A DNA stretch of 5,546 nt from an uncultured Erysipelotrichaceae bacterium. Its GTDB lineage: Bacteria > Bacillota_I > Bacilli_A > Erysipelotrichales > Erysipelotrichaceae. Of this stretch, positions 1-5,546 are shown one piece after another (positions within the stretch are counted from its first letter, which is position 1; each line of letters begins with the position of its first letter). The notes beneath the pieces were generated by a model. It searched no databases. It was not told the origin of the DNA and saw only the letters and a list, made by a program, of their open reading frames with translations. The position numbers and the translations under genes are program-made. The stretch covers positions 1-5,546 of the forward strand of contig CAKUTY010000100.1 in NCBI GenBank assembly GCA_934692455.1, in the 5' to 3' direction.

Positions 1-62
1 TTTGTAAAGATACTTTAATTTTAGAATTAATTAGAACAGGTTCTCATAGTGATTTATTTTAA
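1..62 (+). CDS. C-terminal end of a YafQ/RelE-family toxin (partial, 5' end outside window)
   Basis: An open frame enters from the left edge (first whole codon at 3) and ends with TAA at 60-62, giving 19 residues that finish LIRTGSHSDLF. From family knowledge, type II toxin-antitoxin mRNA interferases of the YafQ branch of the RelE fold end in this way; E. coli YafQ ends RTGTHAALFG, and the His of that motif is the catalytic His87. The matching His is present here. These toxins cleave mRNA at the ribosome and are neutralised by a small DinJ/RelB-type antitoxin, normally encoded just upstream, which would lie outside this window. A hairpin terminator starts 5 nt after the stop, which supports a real plus-strand gene end. 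The call rests on a short tail, so the family is likely but not certain, and whether the gene is intact cannot be seen. Confidence 0.66.
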   Translation, partial: CKDTLILELIRTGSHSDLF

Positions 63-67
63 TTTTT

Positions 68-93
68 AATCTCTTCATATTAATGAGGAGATT
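68..93 (+). terminator. Rho-independent terminator of the left-edge gene
   Basis: An 11-bp stem (68-78 paired with 83-93, one T-G wobble at 74/87) closes a 4-nt ATTA loop and is followed on the plus strand by TTATTTTT. It starts 5 nt after the stop codon at 60-62. On the minus strand the stem is followed by an A-rich run, so it is oriented to stop plus-strand transcription. Confidence 0.8.
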
Positions 94-140
94 TTATTTT
101 TAACATTATTTCATTATAAAAAGTAAAAAATTACATAAGA

Positions 141-166
141 AAAGCTCTCGTTTGATTGAGAGCTTT
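141..166 (-). terminator. Rho-independent terminator of ppdK
   Basis: A perfect 9-bp stem (AAAGCTCTC at 141-149 paired with GAGAGCTTT at 158-166) encloses an 8-nt loop. Read on the minus strand it lies 13 nt after the ppdK stop and is followed by TTCTTATG and then a T-rich stretch. The U tract is interrupted by a C, so termination may be less than complete. It is separate from the plus-strand terminator at 68-93, so each convergent gene has its own. Confidence 0.8.
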
Positions 167-179
167 AACTATTTATTGA

Positions 180-2810
180 CTATCTAGGGAACTTGATAGC
201 AGCTTGAGCAGCAGCAAGTCTTGCGATAGGTACTCTATAAGGTGAGCAAGAAACATAATTTAATCCAACTTTATGGAAGAATTCGATAGAAGAAGGATCA
301 CCACCATGTTCACCACATACACCTAACTTGATATTAGGTCTTGTAGCTCTACCTTGGTCAGCAGCTAGTTTAACTAGTACGCCTACACCTCTTTGGTCAA
401 CTCTTTGGAATGGATCTTGTTCATAGATCTTAGCGTTGTAGTAATCACCTAAGAACTTAGCAGCATCATCTCTTGAGAAACCAAATGTCATTTGTGTTAA
501 GTCGTTTGTACCGAATGAGAAGAATTCAGCTTCTCTAGCGATTTCACCAGCTAAGATAGCAGCACGAGGGATTTCAATCATAGTACCAACATGGTAGCTT
601 AACTTGATATCACTTCTAGCAATCATTTCTTGAGCAGTCTTAACAACGATATCCTTAACAAACTTTAATTCCTTAACATCACCAACAAGTGGAATCATGA
701 TTTCAGGAACTACATTCCAATCTGGATGCTTTCTTTGAGTGTTAATAGCAGCACCGATAACAGCCTTAGTTTGAGTTTCAGCAATTTCAGGATAAGTAAC
801 AGCTAATCTGCAACCTCTATGACCCATCATTGGGTTAACTTCATGTAAATTAGCGATAATAGCCTTTAATTCATCAACTGGCATGTTCATATCAGCAGCT
901 AATTCAACGATTTCCTTTTCACCTGTAGGAACGAATTCATGCAAAGGTGGATCTAAGTAACGAATAGTCACTGGATTGCCTTCCATAGCTTCATAGATAC
1001 CTTCGAAGTCAGCTTGTTGTAAAGCTAATACTTTTTCAAGAGCTGCCTTTCTTTGTTCAACAGTCTTAGAAACGATCATTTCTCTGATAGCCTTGATCTT
1101 AGTAGCTTCGAAGAACATATGTTCAGTTCTAACAAGACCAATACCTTCAGCACCGAATTCTAATGCTTGTTTAGCATCACGAGGAGTATCAGCATTAGTT
1201 CTGATCTTTAAATCTCTTCTTTCATCAGCCCAGTCCATGAAACGTTTGAAGTAACCAGAGATTGTAGCAGGTTCTGTAGCAATAGCTTCACCATATACGC
1301 AACCTGTTGTACCATCTAATGAAATCCAATCGAATTCATGATATGTCTTACCATTTAATTCAAATGTCTTAGTTTCATAGTTGATCTTAATATCACCACA
1401 ACCAGATACACAGCATTCACCCATACCTCTAGCAACTACAGCAGCGTGAGATGTCATACCACCTCTAACTGTTAGTACACCTTCAGCAACAGCCATACCT
1501 TCGATATCTTCTGGAGAAGTTTCAAGTCTTACTAGAACTACCTTCTTACCCTTAGCATGTTCATCCTTAGCATCTTCAGCTGAGAATACGATTTGACCAC
1601 ATGCAGCACCAGGAGAAGCAGCTAGACCCTTAGTAATAGGAGTAGCATTCTTTAATGCTTCAGCATTGAATTGAGGGTGTAATAGAGAATCTAATTGCTT
1701 AGGCTCAACCATCAATAATGCTTTATCGGTATCAACTAGACCTTCATCAACCATGTCACAAGCAATCTTTAATGCAGCAGCAGCTGTACGCTTACCATTT
1801 CTTGTTTGTAACATGAATAATTTCTTATGTTCGATAGTGAATTCCATATCTTGCATATCATGGTAATGATGTTCAAGAGTATCACAAATCTTCTTGAATT
1901 CTTCATAAGCTTCAGGCATAACTTCCTTAAGTTGATCGATTGTTTGTGGAGTTCTAACACCAGCAACAACGTCTTCACCTTGAGCATTCATTAAGAATTC
2001 ACCAAATAACTTATTTTCACCAGTAGCTGGGTTTCTTGTGAAGGCAACACCTGTACCACAATCATCACCCATGTTACCGAATACCATCATTTGAACGTTA
2101 ACTGCAGTTCCCCAAGAAGATGGGATATCATTTTCCTTACGATAGAAGATAGCTCTTGGGTTATTCCAAGATCTAAATACTGCCTCGATAGCTCTTTCTA
2201 ATTGAACATTAGTGTCTTGAGGGAAGTCTTCATTTAAGTTTTCCTTATAGAATGCCTTAAATCTTCTAACTAATTCTTCCATATCAGCTACATCAAGTTC
2301 AGTATCAAGCTTAACGCCCTTAGCTTCCTTGACTTCATCGATAATTTCTTCGAAACGCTTCTTAGATAATTCCATTACAACGTCTGAGAACATTTGAATG
2401 AAACGTCTATAAGAGTCATAAGCGAAACGTCTGTTACCAGTCTTTTCGGCAATTGTTTCAACAACCTTATCATTGATACCTAGGTTAAGAATTGTATCCA
2501 TCATACCAGGCATACTTGCTCTTGCTCCAGATCTAACTGAAACAAGAAGAGGGTTGTTTTCATCACCTAACTTCTTGCCGGCTTGTTCTTCAAGTTTAGC
2601 TAAAGATTCTTTAACTTGAGCCATGATGTCGTCGTTAATTTTCTTACCGTCATCATAGTAAGCTGTACAAGCTTCAGTTGAAATTGTGAAACCAAAAGGA
2701 ACAGGTAGTCCTAGACTTGACATTTCAGCTAAGTTAGCACCCTTACCACCAAGAAGTTCACGCATGCTTGCATTGCCTTCTGCAAACATATAAACATATT
2801 TCTTGCTCAT
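180..2810 (-). CDS. ppdK: Pyruvate, phosphate dikinase
   Basis: This 876-residue cytoplasmic enzyme interconverts pyruvate + ATP + Pi with PEP + AMP + PPi. In fermentative Bacillota it can act in glycolysis, making ATP with PPi as co-substrate, or in PEP synthesis; the direction cannot be read from sequence. The length is close to Clostridium symbiosum PPDK. The N-terminal ATP-grasp domain shows GGKGANLAEM (21-30), the Arg93 region (SVRSGARASMPGMMD) and the nucleotide-binding pair Glu323 and Gln335. The central swivelling domain has GGMTSHAAVVARGMG with phosphorylated His455. The C-terminal TIM barrel has Arg561 (VRTEH), Arg617 (IRYLDPP), FGTNDLTQ (766-773) and GVCGEHGGDP with catalytic Cys832. 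All core residues are present, so it should be active. Thr453, two residues before the His, matches the position phosphorylated by regulatory proteins in plants, but no such regulator is seen here. The start is supported by a GAAGGAG site. It is monocistronic, with its own terminator, and divergent from the ATP synthase operon. Confidence 0.98.
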   Translation of the reverse strand: MSKKYVYMFAEGNASMRELLGGKGANLAEMSSLGLPVPFGFTISTEACTAYYDDGKKINDDIMAQVKESLAKLEEQAGKKLGDENNPLLVSVRSGARASMPGMMDTILNLGINDKVVETIAEKTGNRRFAYDSYRRFIQMFSDVVMELSKKRFEEIIDEVKEAKGVKLDTELDVADMEELVRRFKAFYKENLNEDFPQDTNVQLERAIEAVFRSWNNPRAIFYRKENDIPSSWGTAVNVQMMVFGNMGDDCGTGVAFTRNPATGENKLFGEFLMNAQGEDVVAGVRTPQTIDQLKEVMPEAYEEFKKICDTLEHHYHDMQDMEFTIEHKKLFMLQTRNGKRTAAAALKIACDMVDEGLVDTDKALLMVEPKQLDSLLHPQFNAEALKNATPITKGLAASPGAACGQIVFSAEDAKDEHAKGKKVVLVRLETSPEDIEGMAVAEGVLTVRGGMTSHAAVVARGMGECCVSGCGDIKINYETKTFELNGKTYHEFDWISLDGTTGCVYGEAIATEPATISGYFKRFMDWADERRDLKIRTNADTPRDAKQALEFGAEGIGLVRTEHMFFEATKIKAIREMIVSKTVEQRKAALEKVLALQQADFEGIYEAMEGNPVTIRYLDPPLHEFVPTGEKEIVELAADMNMPVDELKAIIANLHEVNPMMGHRGCRLAVTYPEIAETQTKAVIGAAINTQRKHPDWNVVPEIMIPLVGDVKELKFVKDIVVKTAQEMIARSDIKLSYHVGTMIEIPRAAILAGEIAREAEFFSFGTNDLTQMTFGFSRDDAAKFLGDYYNAKIYEQDPFQRVDQRGVGVLVKLAADQGRATRPNIKLGVCGEHGGDPSSIEFFHKVGLNYVSCSPYRVPIARLAAAQAAIKFPR

Positions 2811-2820
2811 CTATTTTTTT

Positions 2821-2827
2821 CTCCTTC
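2821..2827 (-). promoter_or_regulatory. Shine-Dalgarno of ppdK
   Basis: The minus strand reads GAAGGAG, then a 10-nt A-rich spacer, then the ATG at 2810. This supports the chosen start of ppdK, which also gives the family-typical N-terminus. Confidence 0.75.
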
Positions 2828-2843
2828 TTTAATTAGCTTATTC

Positions 2844-2852
2844 ATTATATCA
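2844..2852 (-). promoter_or_regulatory. Probable ppdK promoter (extended -10)
   Basis: The minus strand reads TGATATAAT, an extended -10 element with a consensus TATAAT hexamer (2844-2849). The -35 region at a 17-nt spacing (2867-2872) is a poor match, AATAAA, so recognition would depend on the extended -10. Transcription would start near 2837-2838, giving a leader of about 27 nt that contains the GAAGGAG ribosome site. The spacing fits well, but the assignment rests on motif match alone. Confidence 0.55.
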
Positions 2853-2939
2853 ATATTCTTAAATCTTTTATTGTTATTTGTGTGTAAAAAAAGATAAAAA
2901 CCTATATTAAATAATAAGGAAGGGGAATATGACTTGTTT

Positions 2940-2967
2940 TTGACATTAACATTTTTATATGTAAAAT
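2940..2967 (+). promoter_or_regulatory. Candidate upstream promoter of the ATP synthase operon
   Basis: A consensus TTGACA (2940-2945) is followed after 16 nt by TAAAAT (2962-2967). Transcription would begin near 2974 and give a leader of about 54 nt before the ATG at 3028. The -35 is perfect and the -10 is one base from consensus, but such matches occur by chance in AT-rich DNA, and the stronger -10 at 3016-3021 is an alternative. Confidence 0.35.
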
Positions 2968-3012
2968 TGCGCATATTTGGCACTTTATTAGAAAACATGA
3001 TGAAAAAGCTTG

Positions 3013-3021
3013 TGCTATAAT
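3013..3021 (+). promoter_or_regulatory. Extended -10 promoter of the ATP synthase operon, abutting the start codon
   Basis: TGCTATAAT is an extended -10 (TG at 3013-3014, perfect TATAAT at 3016-3021). There is no good -35; the best match in range is AAAACA near 2992. With normal spacing the transcript would begin at A3028, which is the A of the ATG of the first gene, implying an mRNA with little or no leader. No Shine-Dalgarno lies upstream of that ATG, which agrees with this reading. Confidence 0.6.
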
Positions 3022-3027
3022 ACGTTC

Positions 3028-3354
3028 ATGAGTAAAAGAGGTTTTTTTAGTGAGCTTGTATTAAGTTTATTAATCGCAGCCATCTTTTTACTTATAGACT
3101 ATAAGATTTCATTAGGTGTGTTACTAGGATTCACCTTTTCTTTCCTAAATTATCGCCTAATTGAATATCGTTATAATCACCTAGAACATTACAACTCTTG
3201 GGTGGTTCTAGGAGCACTATTTAGCACAAGCTTATTAGCTGTTCCTCTTGTTATTAGCTTCTTATTACCAAATATATTTAATTATATTGGGGTAGTAGTA
3301 GGCTTACTTGTTATTAAGGTTAAATTGATTATCGAGGCTGTTATTAAAAAATGA
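3028..3354 (+). CDS. atpI: AtpI-like membrane protein, first gene of the ATP synthase operon
   Basis: A 108-residue, very hydrophobic protein with about four predicted membrane helices (roughly residues 8-24, 27-44, 57-80 and 82-104) and a short basic C-terminus. The segment SLGVLLGFTFSFLNYRL (28-44) resembles the G..LG...S..N pattern of the AtpI/ATP synthase subunit I family. AtpI proteins sit at the head of many bacterial atp operons and are thought to help assemble the c-ring; they are not a structural part of the enzyme. Position and size carry much of this call. The start is uncertain in an informative way: the ATG at 3028 has no Shine-Dalgarno and lies 6 nt after a TATAAT box, so it may be read from a leaderless mRNA. 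An in-frame TTG at 3010 would extend the protein by six residues, but it also lacks a ribosome site and would run through the -10 box. The stop overlaps the atpB start by 4 nt (ATGA). Confidence 0.72.
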   Translation: MSKRGFFSELVLSLLIAAIFLLIDYKISLGVLLGFTFSFLNYRLIEYRYNHLEHYNSWVVLGALFSTSLLAVPLVISFLLPNIFNYIGVVVGLLVIKVKLIIEAVIKK

Positions 3355-4040
3355 CTATTACAATTCAAGCACACGTATTCTCTATCCTTATTATTTCAGC
3401 TATTTTAGCAGTTATTCTGTTGATACTGAATAAGGCACTTAGAGAATTCGATCCCTATTCAGAGCCAAAGGGACTGGTATTATTGGCTCTAACTGCTGTT
3501 GAAATGGTAGATAATTCAGTTAAAGCTGACGTTAATGATGAGATTTTTGATTACTTAGGTCCTTATGTTGGATACTTATGGGGTTATATCTTCTTGTCTT
3601 CAATATCAGGATTGTTTGGTAACCAAGCTGTTCCTACTGGGAACTTCTCAGTTACTTTGACTTTAGCTATTATTACTATCACGATGGTTGAAGTAAATAG
3701 TATTAAGTACAATGGTATTAAAAACTATGTTAAGGGCTTATTTGAACCAATGTTTTTATTTTTACCAATGAACATAATTGGTAAGATTTCACCAGTTATT
3801 TCTATGTCAATGCGTCTTTTCGCTAATGTTTTAGCGGGAACGATCATTATGACATTGTTCTATACGTTCTCAGGGTATGTATCTAGTCTTATTCCTGTAA
3901 TTGGAAAATTTGACTTTGTGGGTGTTGTTTTGGCGCCTGCGCTTCATTCATACTTTGACTTAATTTCTAGTTTGTTGCAGACGTTTATCTTTACGTCTTT
4001 AACAATTATATTTATCGGAAAAGAATTGCCAGAAAAATAA
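3351..4040 (+). CDS. atpB: F-type ATP synthase subunit a (Fo)
   Basis: A 229-residue integral membrane protein that forms the two ion half-channels facing the c-ring. The essential arginine is Arg155 in ISMSMRLFANVLAG (150-163), matching E. coli Arg210. The last helix carries SSLLQTFIFTSLTIIFI (206-222), whose Gln210 matches E. coli Gln252. From these anchors, the E. coli Glu219 position is Thr164 and the His245 position is Asp203, so the acidic group sits on the other helix. PTGNFSVTLTLAI (95-107) is the usual start of a central helix. Start: ATG overlapping the preceding stop (ATGA), with only a weak GAGG 13 nt upstream, so translation is probably coupled to the AtpI-like gene. The length is near the family norm and there is no sign of damage. 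Confidence 0.97.
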   Translation: MTITIQAHVFSILIISAILAVILLILNKALREFDPYSEPKGLVLLALTAVEMVDNSVKADVNDEIFDYLGPYVGYLWGYIFLSSISGLFGNQAVPTGNFSVTLTLAIITITMVEVNSIKYNGIKNYVKGLFEPMFLFLPMNIIGKISPVISMSMRLFANVLAGTIIMTLFYTFSGYVSSLIPVIGKFDFVGVVLAPALHSYFDLISSLLQTFIFTSLTIIFIGKELPEK

Positions 4041-4046
4041 GGAGGT
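4039..4046 (+). promoter_or_regulatory. Strong Shine-Dalgarno of atpE
   Basis: AAGGAGGT is a near-perfect anti-16S match 7 nt before the atpE ATG, and it overlaps the TAA stop of atpB. It is the strongest ribosome site in the operon segment shown. This fits the need for many c subunits per enzyme, which commonly depends on efficient atpE translation. Confidence 0.8.
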
Positions 4047-4053
4047 TTTATTT

Positions 4054-4284
4054 ATGGAATTAGAAAGAGGATTAATCGCAATCGCTGCTGCTATCGCAGT
4101 ATTCACAGGTTTTAGTACTGCATTAGGTGAAGGTAACGTAGGTGCAAAGGCTGTAGAAGCTATTGGTAAGAACCCAGATGCTGCTGATAAGATTAGATCA
4201 CAAGCAATCGTTGGTGCTGCCATTTCAGAAACTTGTGCTATTTACGGTCTATTAATTTCTTTATTGTTGATTTTCGTTTACTAA
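4054..4284 (+). CDS. atpE: F-type ATP synthase subunit c (rotor ring)
   Basis: A 76-residue hairpin of two membrane helices (about 5-34 and 49-74) joined by a polar loop, GKNPDA (38-43), at the site of the usual RQP loop. Copies assemble into the rotating ring that carries the coupling ion. The ion-carrying acid is Glu59 in AAISETCAIYGLL (55-67). Aligned without gaps to Ilyobacter tartaricus c (offset 6), the Na+-ligand positions read Gln32 to Glu26, Val63 to Ile57, Glu65 to Glu59, Ser66 to Thr60, Thr67 to Cys61 and Tyr70 to Tyr64. Two carboxylates therefore face the site, as described for Fusobacterium nucleatum, and Na+ coupling is plausible but unproven. The helix-1 glycine repeat is altered to G-x-S-x-A-x-G-x-G (19-27). 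Start: ATG 7 nt after AAGGAGGT. An 18-nt gap separates it from atpF. Confidence 0.98.
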   Translation: MELERGLIAIAAAIAVFTGFSTALGEGNVGAKAVEAIGKNPDAADKIRSQAIVGAAISETCAIYGLLISLLLIFVY

Positions 4285-4302
4285 GGATCAAAAGGGTAAG
4301 AG

Positions 4303-4803
4303 ATGACTTTTGATATTCAAGGTGTACTATTTCCCAATTGGATTACGATGCTTGTCCAGCTTTGTTCAACGTTGGTTCTATTTTTGTTATGTAAGAAGTT
4401 ATTATGGAAGCCTGCTAGAGACATTCTAGCTAAAAGAAGAGATAAGATGAATGAAAATCTTATGTCTTCACAAAAGTTAAGAGAAGATGCTTCTGTTGAA
4501 CTTGATAAGGCTAAGGAAGAATTGGAACATGCTCGTAACAGATCTGGCGAAATAGTTGAGAGCGCTCGTAAAGAGGCTGAAAATCTAAGAGCTGAGATTG
4601 TTAATAAGGCTAATAGCGAGGCTAGTGCTAAGTTGGCTTTGGCTGATAAGGAAATCGAACAAAAAGAAAGGGATGCTCAAGATAGAATCCACGATGAAAT
4701 GGTCGATGTTGCGATGGCTGCTGTTAGTAAACTTATGCAAGATAAAGCTACTTCTAGCGATGATAAGAAGGCTATTGAAGACTTTATTGGAGAGAAGAAA
4801 TGA
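4303..4803 (+). CDS. atpF: F-type ATP synthase subunit b (peripheral stalk)
   Basis: A 166-residue protein with one N-terminal membrane helix (about 12-31), the conserved start of the stalk KKLLWKPARDILAKRRDKM (31-49), then a long charged helix rich in Lys, Glu and Ala (about 50-130) that should form the dimeric coiled coil. The C-terminal DVAMAAVSKLM (135-145) resembles the part that binds delta/F1. The stalk holds the alpha3beta3 head still while the rotor turns. Start: ATG at 4303 with AAAGGG (4291-4296) 6 nt upstream, a moderate ribosome site. The stop overlaps the atpH start by 4 nt (ATGA). The length is typical. A Cys at 21 or 30 does not sit in a lipobox, so I see no sign of the lipoprotein form known from some mollicutes. 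Confidence 0.96.
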   Translation: MTFDIQGVLFPNWITMLVQLCSTLVLFLLCKKLLWKPARDILAKRRDKMNENLMSSQKLREDASVELDKAKEELEHARNRSGEIVESARKEAENLRAEIVNKANSEASAKLALADKEIEQKERDAQDRIHDEMVDVAMAAVSKLMQDKATSSDDKKAIEDFIGEKK

Positions 4804-5345
4804 GTGTTTTAGCTAAGCGTTATGGTGAAGGACTTTTCTCTTTAGCACTTGAAAAAAATAAGGTAGCTGAATATAGGGAACAAATTGATTTTGTTAAGGT
4901 AACTTTTGATGAATCTAATGTGCTTCCTTTTATAAAAAGCTATAAGGTTTCTAAAGAGGAGAAAAAAGATCTTGTTAAGAATGCATTTGATAAGCATGTA
5001 GATCAATATGTCTTGAATTTCTTATTCTTGCTTATTGATAAAGATCGCATGGTTTATTATGATGACATTTTTGATGAATTTCATAAGCTTTGTAACGAAC
5101 AATTAAAGATAAAAGAAGGCATTATTGAAACGGCTAGAGAACTAGATGAAGAGTCAATTAAGAAACTTGAGAAAGCCTTAAGTGATGGTGAATATACTGT
5201 AGTTCTAAAGCCAAGAATCAATAAGGACCTTATTTCAGGTTTCCGTGTGACTATTGAAGAAAAGGTAATCGATAACACGATGAAACAAAGGATTAAACAG
5301 ATGGAAGAGATTTTAAAGAGAAAGGATGGTGTCTATGGAGCTTAA
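4800..5345 (+). CDS. atpH: F-type ATP synthase subunit delta
   Basis: A 181-residue soluble subunit that sits on top of F1 and ties it to the b stalk. The N-terminal helical domain begins AKRYGEGLFSLALE (5-18), a form of the usual RYA.ALF.lA pattern, and includes NFLFLLIDKDRM (73-84). The C-terminal domain has the family signature INKDLISGFRV (140-150) and VIDNTMKQRI (156-165). Length is normal for OSCP/delta. Start: ATG overlapping the atpF stop (ATGA), with GGAGAG (4789-4794) 5 nt upstream inside atpF. The last 11 nt overlap the start of atpA, so the two genes are probably translationally coupled. Confidence 0.96.
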   Translation: MSVLAKRYGEGLFSLALEKNKVAEYREQIDFVKVTFDESNVLPFIKSYKVSKEEKKDLVKNAFDKHVDQYVLNFLFLLIDKDRMVYYDDIFDEFHKLCNEQLKIKEGIIETARELDEESIKKLEKALSDGEYTVVLKPRINKDLISGFRVTIEEKVIDNTMKQRIKQMEEILKRKDGVYGA

Positions 5346-5546
5346 GGCAAGTGAAATTAGTGCTTTAATTAAGAAACAAATTGAGAATTATAGTGCTGAA
5401 ATTAAAGCCGACGATGTAGGTACTATCGTTAAAATTGGTGATGGTATTGCCATTATCCAAGGACTTGAAAATGCCATGTCTAGTGAACTTTTGGAGTTTC
5501 CAGGTGGCGTATATGGAATGGTCCTAAATCTTGAGGAAGATAGTGT
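5335..5546 (+). CDS. atpA: F-type ATP synthase subunit alpha (partial, 3' end outside window)
   Basis: The first 70 codons of the F1 alpha subunit, the non-catalytic nucleotide-binding partner of beta. The N-terminus MELKASEISALIKKQIENY is the typical alpha start, followed by the beta-barrel domain with DDVGTIVKIGDGIAIIQGL (27-45) and ELLEFPGGVYGMVLNLEED (51-69). The P-loop lies beyond the edge. The start chosen is the ATG at 5335, with AAAGGAT (5321-5327) 7 nt upstream; it matches the family N-terminus. An in-frame ATG at 5326 would add three residues (MVS) but lies directly on that ribosome site. The start overlaps atpH by 11 nt in another frame. Confidence 0.97.
   Translation, partial: MELKASEISALIKKQIENYSAEIKADDVGTIVKIGDGIAIIQGLENAMSSELLEFPGGVYGMVLNLEEDS

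Noticed and set aside
33..44. Short palindrome AGAACAGGTTCT near the left edge
   Set aside because: It lies inside the coding tail of the toxin-like gene, pairs only 4 bp around a 4-nt loop, and has no other sign of function.
1769..1987. Open frame antisense to another frame within ppdK, and similar frames inside atpE, atpF and atpH
   Set aside because: They lie wholly or mostly inside strongly supported genes and give low-complexity or nonsensical proteins with no family features.
2871..2888. TTGTTATTTGTGTG resembling a Rex-type redox operator
   Set aside because: Only the TTGTTA half is present; the opposite arm TAACAA is missing.
2917..2943. AAGGAAGGGG followed by an ATG, resembling a strong ribosome site
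   Set aside because: The frame ends after four codons (MTCF), so there is no gene to support it.
2957..2976. Inverted repeat ATATG...CATAT as a possible operator
   Set aside because: Only 5 bp per arm, AT-rich, with a 10-nt gap; expected by chance in this composition.
2807..2998. A 63-codon minus-strand open frame upstream of ppdK
   Set aside because: It has no ribosome site, covers the ppdK promoter and Shine-Dalgarno, overlaps the ppdK start by 4 nt, and its Asn/Lys-rich translation looks like translated AT-rich spacer.
2997..3020. Mini open frame (MMKKLVL) just before the atpI-like gene, a possible leader peptide
   Set aside because: It has no Shine-Dalgarno, is only 7 codons long and ends inside the TATAAT box; it would be transcribed only from the weaker upstream promoter. 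A chance occurrence is more likely.

Overview
The window is AT-rich bacterial DNA with compact, overlapping genes and purine-rich Shine-Dalgarno sites. UGA is used as a stop (the atpI-like gene and atpF) and UGG encodes Trp, so this is not a Mycoplasma-type code. Protein flavour (a Clostridium-type pyruvate phosphate dikinase, a short AtpI-like leader gene, a 76-residue c subunit with a KNP loop) suggests a fermentative, low-GC Bacillota, perhaps near the Erysipelotrichia. The lineage is an inference from resemblance only.

Layout. Positions 1-62 hold the last 19 codons of a plus-strand gene whose ending (RTGSHSDLF) looks like a YafQ/RelE-family mRNA-interferase toxin. A plus-strand hairpin terminator follows at once (68-93). 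A second terminator, on the minus strand (141-166), ends the convergent gene ppdK (180-2810), a full-length pyruvate phosphate dikinase. A 217-bp intergenic region (2811-3027) separates ppdK from the divergent F-type ATP synthase operon and carries promoter-like elements for both directions. The operon runs atpI-like (3028), atpB (a), atpE (c), atpF (b), atpH (delta) and atpA (alpha, cut by the window edge). Several junctions overlap by 4 or 11 nt, which suggests translational coupling. atpG, atpD and atpC are expected just beyond the edge.

How the genes work together. AtpB, AtpE and AtpF form the membrane Fo sector, AtpH joins it to F1, and AtpA starts the F1 set; the AtpI-like protein probably helps assemble the c-ring. 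PPDK interconverts PEP, AMP and PPi with pyruvate, ATP and Pi, so the two divergent units both handle cellular energy, although nothing in the sequence shows that they are co-regulated.

Most of the window is ordinary housekeeping sequence and I see no undescribed multi-gene system. The points worth a second look are in the ion path of the ATP synthase: two carboxylates in the c-subunit binding site (E26 and E59), a modified helix-1 glycine motif, and an acid in subunit a that has moved from the E. coli Glu219 position to the His245 position. Also notable are a promoter placed so that the first operon mRNA may be leaderless, and the toxin-like tail at the left edge.
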